NCBI GenBank assembly: GCA_003666485.1
Contig: CP032931.1
Coordinates: 620,001-684,000 of the forward strand
Length of the DNA: 64,000 bases
From: Levilactobacillus brevis
Lineage (GTDB): Bacteria > Bacillota > Bacilli > Lactobacillales > Lactobacillaceae
Reading direction: 5' to 3'
The notes under the pieces were generated by a model. It had not been told where the DNA came from. It did not search any database and saw nothing but the letters and a program-made list of their open reading frames with translations. Made by a program: the position numbers and the translations under genes. The first letter of the stretch is position 1; each line of letters begins with the position of its first letter. This document shows positions 22,150 to 30,375 of the stretch, piece by piece.

Positions 22150-22210
22150 GCGCTTAGCCACGACTAGCTAAGCGCACCTTAAAGAACAAGTGTGAGTATT
22201 GGCTAGTCGT
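22150..22210 (-). promoter_or_regulatory. Terminator-like hairpin with a competing upstream arm
   Basis: On the minus strand GCGCTTAGC and GCTAAGCGC form a 9-bp stem followed by TTTTAATTT. ACGACTAGC at 22202-22210 can pair with GCTAGTCGT at 22160-22168, which covers most of the loop and two stem bases. This is the form of an attenuator or pseudoknot ahead of the small frame at 22004-22096. Confidence 0.45.
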
Positions 22211-22492
22211 TGAGTTTTAGCACTATACGGCGTAGTTAGTTCATAACAGCTACATTAGATCAGGCCTTCTGTTGACCTGAACAGCTGACTCATTGGCGTT
22301 TCTCGACGTTTCTGAGCAGTAGCATTTTCCGTATAGGAGCCTCACCTAACAGCTTCTAATTTATCTTACGTACACAGTATATCTGGTTCTCACCCAGATT
22401 GCAAGAAAAAAGTCCAAGTTCTATCGAATAATAATTATAATAACTAACTATAAATATACTTATAACGCGCGGTTTACTAGCTGCCAACTAGT

Positions 22493-22507
22493 TTAGAATC
22501 ATTCTTG
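22493..22507 (+). promoter_or_regulatory. PerR-like operator overlapping the ahpC promoter
   Basis: TTAGAAT-C-ATTCTTG is a 7-1-7 inverted repeat close to the Per box (TTATAATNATTATAA and TTAGAAT variants). It overlaps the -35 element at 22505, the right place for peroxide-relieved repression. Confidence 0.65.
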
Positions 22508-22533
22508 ATTTGCCCTGGGGATTCGCGTATGCT
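22505..22533 (+). promoter_or_regulatory. ahpC promoter
   Basis: TTGATT, 17 bp, TATGCT, 47 bp ahead of the ahpC start codon. Confidence 0.65.
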
Positions 22534-22579
22534 AGGGGTGTATCAAAAAAGAATATCAAGAATTGAGGGGAGTTTTATC

Positions 22580-23143
22580 ATGAATTACATTGGTTCTGCG
22601 TTACCCGATTTTCAAGTAAATGCGTATCAAGACGGCGAGGTTAAAGCGTTGACGCCAACTGACCTGTTGGGGCACTGGTCCGTACTGTTCTTTTATCCAG
22701 CTGACTTTTCCTTTGTGTGTCCCACAGAGCTAGGCGATCTGGCGGCCCACTACAGTGAATTTCAAAAGTTAGACGCTGAGATCTACAGTGTTTCCGAGGA
22801 TACCGAGTTCGTTCACCAGGCTTGGCACGAGCAGAGTACCGAGGTCGGCCAGGTAGACTATCCGATGATTGCGGATCCGGCTGGCGTCTTGGCCCGGCAC
22901 TATGATGTCTTAGACGAGGATGCCGGTCAAGCTTACCGCGGCGTCTTCATCTTGGACCCGGCCGGTAAGGTGCGTTCCTACACCATCAATGACATGGGCA
23001 TCGGCCGTAATGCTGCCGAAGTCTTGCGGACGTTGACCGCTGCCCAGTTTGTGGCCGAGCACGGCGACCGCGTTTGCCCCGCCAACTGGCATCCTGGTGA
23101 ACAGACTTTGAAGCCGGGGACTGATTTGGTTGGTAAGATTTAA
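22580..23143 (+). CDS. ahpC: Alkyl hydroperoxide reductase subunit C, typical 2-Cys peroxiredoxin
   Basis: Reduces hydrogen peroxide and organic peroxides in the cytoplasm. The peroxidatic cysteine is C47 in FSFVCPTEL, and the resolving cysteine (about 166) lies in VCPANW near the C-terminus. Length 187 is normal. The ATG at 22580 is chosen for its GAGGGGAG site eight bases upstream. The usual reductase ahpF is not adjacent, so thioredoxin or a distant AhpF must reduce it. A Per-like box overlaps its promoter, and a terminator follows at 23169. Confidence 0.95.
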   Translation: MNYIGSALPDFQVNAYQDGEVKALTPTDLLGHWSVLFFYPADFSFVCPTELGDLAAHYSEFQKLDAEIYSVSEDTEFVHQAWHEQSTEVGQVDYPMIADPAGVLARHYDVLDEDAGQAYRGVFILDPAGKVRSYTINDMGIGRNAAEVLRTLTAAQFVAEHGDRVCPANWHPGEQTLKPGTDLVGKI

Positions 23144-23168
23144 AAGTTTTTGGTTATCAGAGTAGAAT

Positions 23169-23204
23169 AAAAGCGCCTGAGATGAAAGTCTCAGACGCTT
23201 TTTT
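23169..23204 (+). terminator. Rho-independent terminator of ahpC
   Basis: AAAGCG and CTGAGA pair with TCTCAG and CGCTTT with one mismatch; a T-run follows. Confidence 0.88.
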
Positions 23205-23216
23205 AAGCAGAAAAAA

Positions 23217-23564
23217 CTATTTTCCTTCAGCGATGCCGGCGTACTGTTGCGCGTACCAGCCGTCCCAGGTGAGGTCCTTTAACGCGCCACTAGCCGTGTA
23301 GGGCAGGTTGACCGTCTTTAAGATGGTCAAGAACAAGTCGCGCTTGTTGGCCAAGACACCCGCAGCCAATTGGTCAGGGCTAAAGTTGGTGTTGGTGTAA
23401 ATGTACATATTGATATCGTTCATGGCGTAATCGACCTTGTACGATGCCAAGATTTCCAAATCGTTGGTCCGGTAGTGTTTCAAGTAAAAATGAACAAAGT
23501 CGGTTAATGCGGTGTTTTGGGCGGTTTCGTCCAAGTCACTAATGGTTAAATCAGGATTTTGCAA
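23217..23564 (-). CDS. Uncharacterised cytoplasmic protein, 115 residues
   Basis: A soluble protein with many aromatic and asparagine residues, ending DGWYAQQYAGIAEGK. Not recognised. The start is taken as the TTG at 23564, eight bases after GAGGAGG; a TTG 18 bases earlier overlaps that site. It runs convergently with ahpC. Confidence 0.65.
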   Translation of the reverse strand: MQNPDLTISDLDETAQNTALTDFVHFYLKHYRTNDLEILASYKVDYAMNDINMYIYTNTNFSPDQLAAGVLANKRDLFLTILKTVNLPYTASGALKDLTWDGWYAQQYAGIAEGK

Positions 23565-23752
23565 AATTTGAGACCTCCTCAAAATGTCTAGCGTTCACGA
23601 GTATCGGTCAAATCGGTCGGTGCCCTTTCTACATTATATGGCATTGCCCGGGTTAGGGTAAAGGAAACTCACCGAAAAATTTCGGCAGTCAATCAAACTG
23701 CCCTTAGGGTATAATAGATGGCAGAAGTTTTGCGAAGGGAGTTAGGAGACAG

Positions 23753-24394
23753 ATGCGAGTAATGATTGTGGGCGCCAATGGCGAGGTGGGGCGCCTGTTA
23801 GTGCCCAAGCTGTTGGCAAATGGGGATGAGCCCATTGCCGGCTTGCGTGCGGGTGAAGATGGCGAAGACTGGGAGGACCAAGGCATTGCCGTGCGCCGGG
23901 TGGATTTATTAGCTAAGCCGGAACGCATTGCCAGTACGCTGATGGATGCCGACGCGGTCATCTTCGCCGCGGGATCCGGGGGCCGCACCAAAGACGACAT
24001 GACCCTGTTGATTGACCTTGATGGGGCCATTAAGACCATGCAGGCCGCCGAGATTGCTGGGGTCAAGCGGTTCATGATGATCAGTATGCTGTTTGCAGAG
24101 GACCGTAACCGGTGGGCGGACCCGCTCAAGCCGCTGTACGTGGCGAAATTTTACGCCGACAACTGGCTGGTCCACCAGACCCACTTGGACTACACCATCG
24201 TTCAGCCGGGCGCGCTGTCCTTTCATGCGGGGACTGGCAAGGTGAAGAGCGAACCGCTGGCCGTGGGCAGCATTTCGCGCGCTGATTTGGCCGCGTTCAT
24301 GGTCGCCGCCTTACACGCCCCACAGACGATTGGCAAGACGATTCCGCTGCTCAGTGGCGACCAGCCGATCCAAACGGTCATTGACCAGCTGTGA
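23753..24394 (+). CDS. NAD(P)-binding atypical short-chain dehydrogenase (YhfK/NmrA-like)
   Basis: A 213-residue Rossmann-fold protein. The nucleotide-binding motif GANGEVGR is at residues 8-15 and an AAGSGG follows the fourth strand. The usual catalytic YxxxK is replaced by YVAKFYADNWL, as in the SDR_a5 group that acts as redox sensors or reductases. Substrate unknown. A GGAG site precedes the ATG. Followed after 90 bp by a small gene with its own strong ribosome site. Confidence 0.8.
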   Translation: MRVMIVGANGEVGRLLVPKLLANGDEPIAGLRAGEDGEDWEDQGIAVRRVDLLAKPERIASTLMDADAVIFAAGSGGRTKDDMTLLIDLDGAIKTMQAAEIAGVKRFMMISMLFAEDRNRWADPLKPLYVAKFYADNWLVHQTHLDYTIVQPGALSFHAGTGKVKSEPLAVGSISRADLAAFMVAALHAPQTIGKTIPLLSGDQPIQTVIDQL

Positions 24395-24485
24395 GCATAT
24401 TGGTCGCGCCCGCCAACCATTCTTGGTAAAATAAAGGTATTGATAGGACGTGTCCGTCAGGATTTTCGCTAAGGAGGTTACGGTT

Positions 24486-24749
24486 ATGACTGAGAACTTA
24501 GTTTTAGCCCCGCCGGCAGCCCGTGAGTTAGCGCATCATCTGGATGAATGGGCCAAATGGCGACAGACGAATGACCGGACCACAGCCGATATTGACTGGG
24601 ACCGGTTCATTGCCAAGAGTCGCGAAAAGGCGCAGTGGCAAGCGGGCTTAGCCGCCGAGATCGACCACTGGGAAAACCTTCACGCGATTCAAGTGGCGTT
24701 AGAAGATAAGTTAGCCGGGGCCACAGCTGGTGGTCATACGCGGCAATAG
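24486..24749 (+). CDS. Small hypothetical protein, 87 residues
   Basis: Helical, tryptophan-rich soluble protein (EWAKWRQTN, DIDWDRF, QWQAGLAAEIDHWENL). Not recognised. AAGGAGG lies eight bases before the ATG at 24486, so it is well supported as a gene. It ends 15 bp before a terminator shared with the convergent TetR gene. Confidence 0.7.
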   Translation: MTENLVLAPPAARELAHHLDEWAKWRQTNDRTTADIDWDRFIAKSREKAQWQAGLAAEIDHWENLHAIQVALEDKLAGATAGGHTRQ

Positions 24750-24763
24750 TTTTTGGTTAAATG

Positions 24764-24791
24764 AAAGGCCTCCGTGGTTGCGGGGGCCTTT
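24764..24791. terminator. Bidirectional terminator between the small gene and the TetR gene
   Basis: AAAGGCC, CCG, loop, CGG, GGCCTTT. The A and T runs on both sides serve both strands. Confidence 0.75.
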
Positions 24792-24811
24792 GTCGTGTCT
24801 TTAGGGCAGCA

Positions 24812-25375
24812 TCAGTGTGTGGGCGTGGAACTTTCAAGCGGCACCGCCGTCAACGTAATTTCACACAGACAGGCGGGCATGAACAAATGCAGATCAGCTC
24901 CCAAGTCGCTGGCCGGCTGGTGCATGCCCGTCAACGCCCACTGCCGCGTGTAAGTCACGAAGCCATCGACGAAGAACTGCAGGGCCTTCTGGTCGTCAGC
25001 GGTCAACCGGTGTGTGCTGTGGTGATCGATAATTTCCATGAATTCCGTCATCAGGTGGTGCCGGAAAAAGTCGGTGAAGGAATTTTGCCCGGTCGCCCGA
25101 AATGCCGCGTCAAAAAAGGCGGGATGTGCCTCGAAGTAGGCCAACATTTTCGTGAAGATTCCTTGCCACGTGTAGGACTCGCAGTCCTGAAAAATGGCCG
25201 TCATGGCTTCGTCGTAGTAACGATTGATGACGTCATATTTGTCAGAAAAATATTTGTAAAACGATCCACGACTCACCGTGGCTTCTGTCAGAATATCGTT
25301 GACCGTAATGTCCTTGATGGCCTGCCGTTGGGCGAGGGTGTAGACGGCATGTAAGATTTGGCGACGAATATCCAT
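24812..25375 (-). CDS. TetR family transcriptional regulator
   Basis: A 187-residue repressor. The N-terminal helix-turn-helix is ITVNDILTEATVSRGSFYKYFSDKYDVINRYYDEAM (residues about 22-57), the standard TetR pattern. The C-terminal half is a helical ligand and dimer domain. The start at 25375 follows GAGGAGG; the frame is open further upstream without a site. It is divergent from a flavin oxidoreductase, with a palindrome between them, so it most likely represses that enzyme and itself. The inducer is unknown. Confidence 0.88.
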   Translation of the reverse strand: MDIRRQILHAVYTLAQRQAIKDITVNDILTEATVSRGSFYKYFSDKYDVINRYYDEAMTAIFQDCESYTWQGIFTKMLAYFEAHPAFFDAAFRATGQNSFTDFFRHHLMTEFMEIIDHHSTHRLTADDQKALQFFVDGFVTYTRQWALTGMHQPASDLGADLHLFMPACLCEITLTAVPLESSTPTH

Positions 25376-25411
25376 CAGCAGTTCCTCCTCAAAAGTAGAT
25401 AAAAAAACTTT

Positions 25412-25431
25412 TTTGTTCAAAAATGAACAAA
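25412..25431. promoter_or_regulatory. Probable TetR operator
   Basis: TTTGTTCA-4 bp-TGAACAAA, a perfect inverted repeat located in the intergenic region between the divergent TetR gene and oxidoreductase. Confidence 0.65.
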
Positions 25432-25519
25432 TCGACCAAATCATTCGTTACTAATAATAAGCGATTCTGGTATGGTAGACAAGTAAAGTTCTTACCAAGT
25501 CCCTTAGGAGGTTATCAGT

Positions 25520-26695
25520 ATGAGTCGTTATCAATTTTTGGAGTCTGCTACCTTGAAATCCGGCGTCACGGTCAAGAACCGCGTCGTCTTGCCGCCAATG
25601 ACCGAATGCATGGCGCTGGCCAACGGGGAAGTTTCCCGCGATGAACTGCGCTATGCCGCCATTCACGCGGGTGGCGTGGGGATGTTCATTACCCCAGTCG
25701 CCTACGTCAATGCGCGGGGCAAGGGCTTTGAAGGCCAGTTGTCTGTCGACAATGACCGCTTCATTCCTGGCCTGAACAAATTGGCCACGGCTATCCAGCA
25801 GAAGGGAACGAAGGCCATTCTCCAGATCTTCAGCGCTGGCCGGATGTCCAGTTCCGCTATCTTACGCGGACAAAAGACTGTTTCCGCCAGTGCCGTTGCG
25901 GCGCCGCGACCGGGGATGGAAACGCCAGAGGAACTGACGAACGCCGAGATTGAACAAACCATCACGGACTTCGGTGAAGCCACGCGGCGGGCCATTCAGG
26001 CCGGGTTTGACGGTGTCGAGATTCACGGCGCCAACACCTACCTGATCCAGCAATTCTTCTCCCCCCACAGCAATCGTCGGACCGACAAGTGGGGCGGCTC
26101 CGTTGAAAAGCGGATGACCTTCCCGTTGCGCGTGGTTGATGCAGTCCAAACGGCCGTCAAGACCTACGCCGACCGGCCATTTGTCGTTGGCTACCGGTTC
26201 TCTCCCGAAGAAATCGAGGAACCTGGCATTCGGATGGCGGACACGCTGCAGCTAGTCGCCAAGCTGGATACCTTGGGCTTGGATTACCTGCACGTGTCCA
26301 TGGGCAACGTGTGGCGGCCATCGATCAACGACAAGAGCGACAAGACGCCGCTGATCGACCAGCTACAGGACACGGTCAAGGACACGCCGCTGATCTCTGT
26401 CGGCAACGTCAAGACACCTGTCGACGCCGAGCGTGTGATGGACGCCGGCATTGATTTCGTCGCCATTGGCCGGGAGAGCATTCGCGAACCACACTGGGTC
26501 GAAAAGGTTGAGGCTGGCGCCGAGGATAGCATTCGCTACACCTTGCCACTGGCTGATTTAGACGAGCTAGGCATCGCCTCACCGTACTTTGACTTCCTGG
26601 CGGGGATGGATGCCGGGGGCGCCCACATCGGCTTTGAGCCGGCATTGGCCACGACTGAGAAGGGTAACGCCGAGGATCTAGTCTTTAGGAAATAA
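25520..26695 (+). CDS. NADH-dependent flavin oxidoreductase, Old Yellow Enzyme family
   Basis: An FMN enzyme (391 residues) that reduces activated double bonds or xenobiotics. The (beta/alpha)8 barrel shows KNRVVLPPMTE at residues 19-29, the FMN/active-site strand DGVEIHGANTYLIQQFFSP (about 165-183), the NRRTDKWGGS motif (about 186) and the phosphate-binding region ISVGNVKTP...VAIGRESI. It lacks the C-terminal 4Fe-4S/FAD half of dienoyl-CoA reductases. Ribosome site TAGGAGG. Divergent TetR regulator and operator suggest chemical induction. Confidence 0.9.
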   Translation: MSRYQFLESATLKSGVTVKNRVVLPPMTECMALANGEVSRDELRYAAIHAGGVGMFITPVAYVNARGKGFEGQLSVDNDRFIPGLNKLATAIQQKGTKAILQIFSAGRMSSSAILRGQKTVSASAVAAPRPGMETPEELTNAEIEQTITDFGEATRRAIQAGFDGVEIHGANTYLIQQFFSPHSNRRTDKWGGSVEKRMTFPLRVVDAVQTAVKTYADRPFVVGYRFSPEEIEEPGIRMADTLQLVAKLDTLGLDYLHVSMGNVWRPSINDKSDKTPLIDQLQDTVKDTPLISVGNVKTPVDAERVMDAGIDFVAIGRESIREPHWVEKVEAGAEDSIRYTLPLADLDELGIASPYFDFLAGMDAGGAHIGFEPALATTEKGNAEDLVFRK

Positions 26696-26701
26696 GCAAC
26701 A

Positions 26702-26749
26702 AAAGCTCTGACAACGGCGGGAAACTTTCCCGTTGTCAGAGCTTTTTTC
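26702..26749. terminator. Long bidirectional terminator
   Basis: AAAGCTCTGACAACGG pairs with CCGTTGTCAGAGCTTT around a GGGAAACTTTCC inner hairpin. Serves the oxidoreductase and the convergent XRE gene. Confidence 0.9.
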
Positions 26750-27359
26750 ATCGCGTGGATGATTGACGGAACCGCCCGACCTCAGCATAAAAGATGCCAC
26801 CCCAACCGGCGAGGGCAAGGAGCAGAAAGTCCGTTGCCAAGCCGTTACGGTGAGCCCACCAACTCCAAATGAGGCCAACCGTTGCGACCAAAGCGAGTAA
26901 GAGAACCCACCCTCGTCGTTGCCGCCACCGGGCGTATTTGGCTGGCGCGTCGTCTGGTACCAACGTACTGGCGAAAAGTCGCAGGTGATTGAGCGCGTAA
27001 AAGTTCAGACAGGCCACTAGCAGAAAAATCCCTTGCACCGAGGCCAGTTGGTCGGCGAAGAGGAGCGTGATCATGGAAATCGTATTGATGATGGTCAGGT
27101 TCCGAATTGTGGGTCGCAATGCCTGAAAGACCGCGGGCTTGCGCAATGTGTCGGCCATGTCGTGGTTTTCCTTGAGCAGCGTGTCCAGCGATAAATGATA
27201 GAAGTCGCTGAGCTGAATCAGGCTGTCGATGTTGGGATAGCTGTGGCCGGTCTCCCAGCTGGAAATAGTTTGCCGCGTAACGTGTAAGGCCTCCGCAACC
27301 GCGGTTTGGGTCAGATGCTGTTCTAAGCGTGTGTGTTGTAAACGTTCCCCGAATGTCAT
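26748..27359 (-). CDS. XRE-family regulator with membrane domain
   Basis: A 203-residue protein. An N-terminal HTH_3 domain (RLEQHLTQTAVAEALHVTRQTISSWETGHSYP, residues 11-43) is followed by three to four hydrophobic segments between about 85 and 195. This design of DNA-binding head and membrane tail is common in lactobacilli and may sense membrane or cell-envelope state. Ribosome site GAGGGGG. A second, shorter XRE protein of the same type lies just upstream on the same strand. Confidence 0.82.
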   Translation of the reverse strand: MTFGERLQHTRLEQHLTQTAVAEALHVTRQTISSWETGHSYPNIDSLIQLSDFYHLSLDTLLKENHDMADTLRKPAVFQALRPTIRNLTIINTISMITLLFADQLASVQGIFLLVACLNFYALNHLRLFASTLVPDDAPAKYARWRQRRGWVLLLALVATVGLIWSWWAHRNGLATDFLLLALAGWGGIFYAEVGRFRQSSTR

Positions 27360-27536
27360 GGTGGTGCCCCCTCATATAATGGTTTAAGCATAGCAAACTG
27401 GCGGCAGATTGCCTAGCAAAGTTTCTCTGCATTGCCGGTCTGACGGGGATAGACGCCTATCAATTTTTGCGCGTAGCTTGCGCCTCTTGGTGCTTAAGGC
27501 GGCCGATGACCCGGTTGAGCCAAAGCCCAATCGAGC

Positions 27537-27770
27537 TCAGCCAACTAACTTGCGAAGGTAATCACGCATGCCGCGGTCGGAATTGATCAGCACGTCTAGC
27601 GACAGGCCACAGCAGTTGCCAAGTATTACCAGGTTGTCAATATCAGGATAGCTTTTCCCTGTCTCCCAACTGTAAATGGTTTGCCGGGAAACGTGAACTT
27701 GTTGCGTCACTGCCTGTTGGGTCAGCTGATGATCTGCGCGAGCCTGTTTGATTTTTTCTCCGAGTGCCAT
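27537..27770 (-). CDS. Short XRE-family regulator, possibly truncated
   Basis: 77 residues, little more than an HTH_3 domain (QLTQQAVTQQVHVSRQTIYSWETGKSYPDIDNL). GGAGG precedes the ATG at 27770. Its head resembles that of the 203-residue neighbour, but the membrane part is missing. Just after the stop, another frame (27464-27537) reads as a short helix followed by RVIGRLKHQEAQ, which looks like the tail of the same kind of protein. An internal deletion with frameshift is therefore likely. Confidence 0.65.
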   Translation of the reverse strand: MALGEKIKQARADHQLTQQAVTQQVHVSRQTIYSWETGKSYPDIDNLVILGNCCGLSLDVLINSDRGMRDYLRKLVG

Positions 27771-27966
27771 GAATTTTCCTCCGTTATCTTGCGTTAAGCA
27801 TAGCAAATCCACCTAAATTCTTTGTGCTGAGTTTGCTTGCAAGGTTGATTTGGCGGTCTTCCAGTTGTGATATTCCGGTAAACATGATTGATATTTTATG
27901 ACCAGATACCCCTGAATGTATATTCATATAATATCTTATTTTTGAAATATATGATATAATTTGATT

Positions 27967-28329
27967 ATGGAAAAGTTAGAATTTCACTCGTATAAGCGGC
28001 CAAATGGACATGACGAATTTGTTGAATGGGTTAGAGGGTTGCCTAAGAAAGATAGGGCTAAATTACTGCGAATGATTTCGCAAATTGAAGATAATGGTTT
28101 GTTACCGGCTCAACGATTGCAATGGATTAAAAAGGTTGATGTTAACTTATATGAAATAAGAAGTAAAACCGGATCAAATATCCAGCGCGCATTATATTTT
28201 CATGTCGTTCGTGGAGAGTATTTGATTACACATGGGTTTACGAAAAAATCACAGAAAACACCTAAACGGGAACTGCAACATGCTAAAGACTTGAGAAAGG
28301 AATGGTATTTAAATCATGAAAATAGATGA
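27967..28329 (+). CDS. HigB-like toxin of a type II toxin-antitoxin system
   Basis: A 120-residue RelE/HigB-superfamily protein of the phage Gp49-like branch, which cleaves mRNA on the ribosome. Typical pieces are DEFVEWVRGLPKKDRAKLLRMISQIEDNG, NLYEIRSKTGSNIQRALYFHV and LITHGFTKKSQKTPKREL. The toxin gene comes first and overlaps the antitoxin by 14 bp, as in higBA loci. The pair is visibly more AT-rich than its surroundings. The ATG at 27967 is preferred over an upstream TTG. A TATAAT-like box lies just before it (27952-27960). Confidence 0.85.
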   Translation: MEKLEFHSYKRPNGHDEFVEWVRGLPKKDRAKLLRMISQIEDNGLLPAQRLQWIKKVDVNLYEIRSKTGSNIQRALYFHVVRGEYLITHGFTKKSQKTPKRELQHAKDLRKEWYLNHENR

Positions 28330-28582
28330 TTTAATTCAGGAAGAATTGAAAGACCCCGAATTCTCTGCAGCCTATCGTGATGAGGGCGAACTTTTGGATA
28401 CTGCGATGGCACTCTATTATGCACGTGAAGAAGCGGGATTAACGCAAGAGGAGCTTGCAGAACAAGCGTCTACAACACAGGCGACCATTGCCCGTATTGA
28501 GAGAGGAGATAACGTTTCCTTTGCCAAGTACGCTCAGATTGCGCATGCATTAGGAAAACGGTTAAAGGTGACGTTTGAATAA
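28316..28582 (+). CDS. HigA-like XRE antitoxin
   Basis: An 88-residue antitoxin with a helix-turn-helix (AREEAGLTQEELAEQASTTQATIARIERGDNVSF) in the middle and C-terminal end. It neutralises the HigB-like toxin and should repress the operon. An AAAGGAATGG site precedes the ATG inside the toxin gene. Confidence 0.88.
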   Translation: MKIDDLIQEELKDPEFSAAYRDEGELLDTAMALYYAREEAGLTQEELAEQASTTQATIARIERGDNVSFAKYAQIAHALGKRLKVTFE

Positions 28583-28612
28583 GTAACTGACTTATGTAGA
28601 ATTAGCCATGGC

Positions 28613-28653
28613 AAAAAGAGCAACAAAGCCCAAACAGACTTTGTTGCTCTTTT
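28613..28653. terminator. Bidirectional terminator between HigBA and gnd
   Basis: AAAAGAGCAACAAAG pairs perfectly with CTTTGTTGCTCTTTT. It closes the toxin-antitoxin operon on the plus strand and gnd on the minus strand. Confidence 0.88.
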
Positions 28654-28703
28654 ACTTAGTCAATGCTGTCCCAAAAGGGGACGTCTCGACATTAATTTTA
28701 AAA

Positions 28704-30146
28704 TTATTGTTCTTCGTACCAAGTGTAGTGGAAGTTGCCTTCACGGTCGTTCCGTTCGTAGGTGTGGGCACCGAAGTAGTCCCGTTGTGCTTGTAACAAG
28801 TTAGCAGGTAAGACTTCTGCACGGAAGCTGTCGTAGTAAGTGATGGCAGCGGACAGACTAGGAACGGGGATGCCAGCTTGAACGGCTGTCGCAACCACGT
28901 CACGGATGGATTGTTGATACTTGCCGGCGATATCCTTAAAGTAGCTATCGAACAGCAGGTTGGTCAGCTTAGGATCCTTGTCGAAGGCGTCGGTGATGTT
29001 TTGCAGGAATTGGGCCCGGATAATGCAACCGCCACGCCAAATTTGTGCTAATTCACCAAACTTCAGGTCCCAATCGTTGGCTTCAGAAGCGAAACGCAGT
29101 TGTTCAAAGCCTTGGGCGTAACTCATTAACTTCCCAAAGAACAGGGCTTGCCGAACTTCTTCAACGAACTTGTCCTTGTCAGCGATTTCGGCCTTGCCTT
29201 GCTTTTCAGCGGCTGGTAAGACCTTCGAAGCCTTGACCCGTTCGTCCTTCATCATGGAGATGTACCGGGCGTAAACGGCTTCCGTGATGACGGATTGTGG
29301 TACTTGGACGTTGAGGGCATCTTCGGAACTCCACTTACCAGTCCCCTTGTTGTTCCCACGGTCCTTGATGGCATCGACGATTGGCAAGTTCTTGTCGTCG
29401 CCCAAGTCATCCTTACGGGAAAGGATGTCAGCGGTGATTTCGATCAGGTAGCTGTCGAGTTCACCCTTATTCCAGTCCTTAAAGATGTCAGCCATGTCGT
29501 CAACGGAAATGCCGGCGACGTTACGCATGATGTTGTAGCTTTCATCGATCAGCTCTTCATCACCGTATTCGATCCCGTTGTGGACCATCTTAACGTAGTG
29601 GCCAGCACCATTCGGGCCGATGTAGGTGACACAAGGCTTGCCGTCTTGAGGTGCCTTAGCCGCAATCTTGGTCAAGATAGGTTCAACCAGGTCGTAGGCT
29701 TCTTTTTGACCACCAGGCATCAGTGAAGGTCCTTGTAAGGCCCCTAATTCACCACCGGAAACACCCATACCAATGAAGTTGATCCCGGACTTGTCGAGTT
29801 CGGCGTTACGGGCCATCGTGTCGTGGAAGTTGGTGTTCCCACCATCGATCAGCACGTCACCCTTATCAAGTAGTGGCAACAGTTCATGGATGACTGCGTC
29901 GGTTGGTTTCCCAGCCTTGACCATCAACAGGATCCGCCGTGGCGTTTCCAGTGATTTCACGAAGTCTTCAATCGTGTAGCTAGGCACCAGCTTCTTTTCG
30001 CTGTGGTCCTTCATGACCTGTTCAGTCTTGCTGCTGGTCCGGTTGAAAATGCCCACGGTGTATCCGCGGCTTTCAATGTTCAGGGCTAAGTTCTTGCCCA
30101 TGACCGCCATACCAACAACACCAATATTTGCTTTTTGATCTGCCAT
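28704..30146 (-). CDS. gnd: 6-phosphogluconate dehydrogenase, decarboxylating
   Basis: Converts 6-phosphogluconate to ribulose 5-phosphate, CO2 and NAD(P)H, an essential step of the phosphoketolase pathway in heterofermenters. The Rossmann motif [15 protein letters not shown] opens the protein. [50 protein letters not shown] (with the catalytic lysine) and [13 protein letters not shown] are the family signatures. Length 480. The ATG at 30146 has AAGGAAGG upstream; the longer frame adds 37 residues without homology. zwf, the preceding enzyme of the pathway, lies 6 kb away in the same orientation. Confidence 0.97.
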   Translation of the reverse strand: MADQKANIGVVGMAVMGKNLALNIESRGYTVGIFNRTSSKTEQVMKDHSEKKLVPSYTIEDFVKSLETPRRILLMVKAGKPTDAVIHELLPLLDKGDVLIDGGNTNFHDTMARNAELDKSGINFIGMGVSGGELGALQGPSLMPGGQKEAYDLVEPILTKIAAKAPQDGKPCVTYIGPNGAGHYVKMVHNGIEYGDEELIDESYNIMRNVAGISVDDMADIFKDWNKGELDSYLIEITADILSRKDDLGDDKNLPIVDAIKDRGNNKGTGKWSSEDALNVQVPQSVITEAVYARYISMMKDERVKASKVLPAAEKQGKAEIADKDKFVEEVRQALFFGKLMSYAQGFEQLRFASEANDWDLKFGELAQIWRGGCIIRAQFLQNITDAFDKDPKLTNLLFDSYFKDIAGKYQQSIRDVVATAVQAGIPVPSLSAAITYYDSFRAEVLPANLLQAQRDYFGAHTYERNDREGNFHYTWYEEQ

Positions 30147-30375
30147 TAGTAACCTTCCTTTTTGTGTCAAAATTAGTAACGACTTTCCACAAGCTAGTGT
30201 AGCATTGAACAATTTGAAAGGAAACTTATTTGACTTAATTTTAGTGAAAAAGATCAATTGGGTTTCAAAACGGGTAAACGAAATGAGAACGAGCGCAAAT
30301 TGTTAAGTGGGAGACTTAATAATGGGGTCATAAGGGCGCCTTCTTACGGCATACCAGTATATTGCTGTATGTGAA

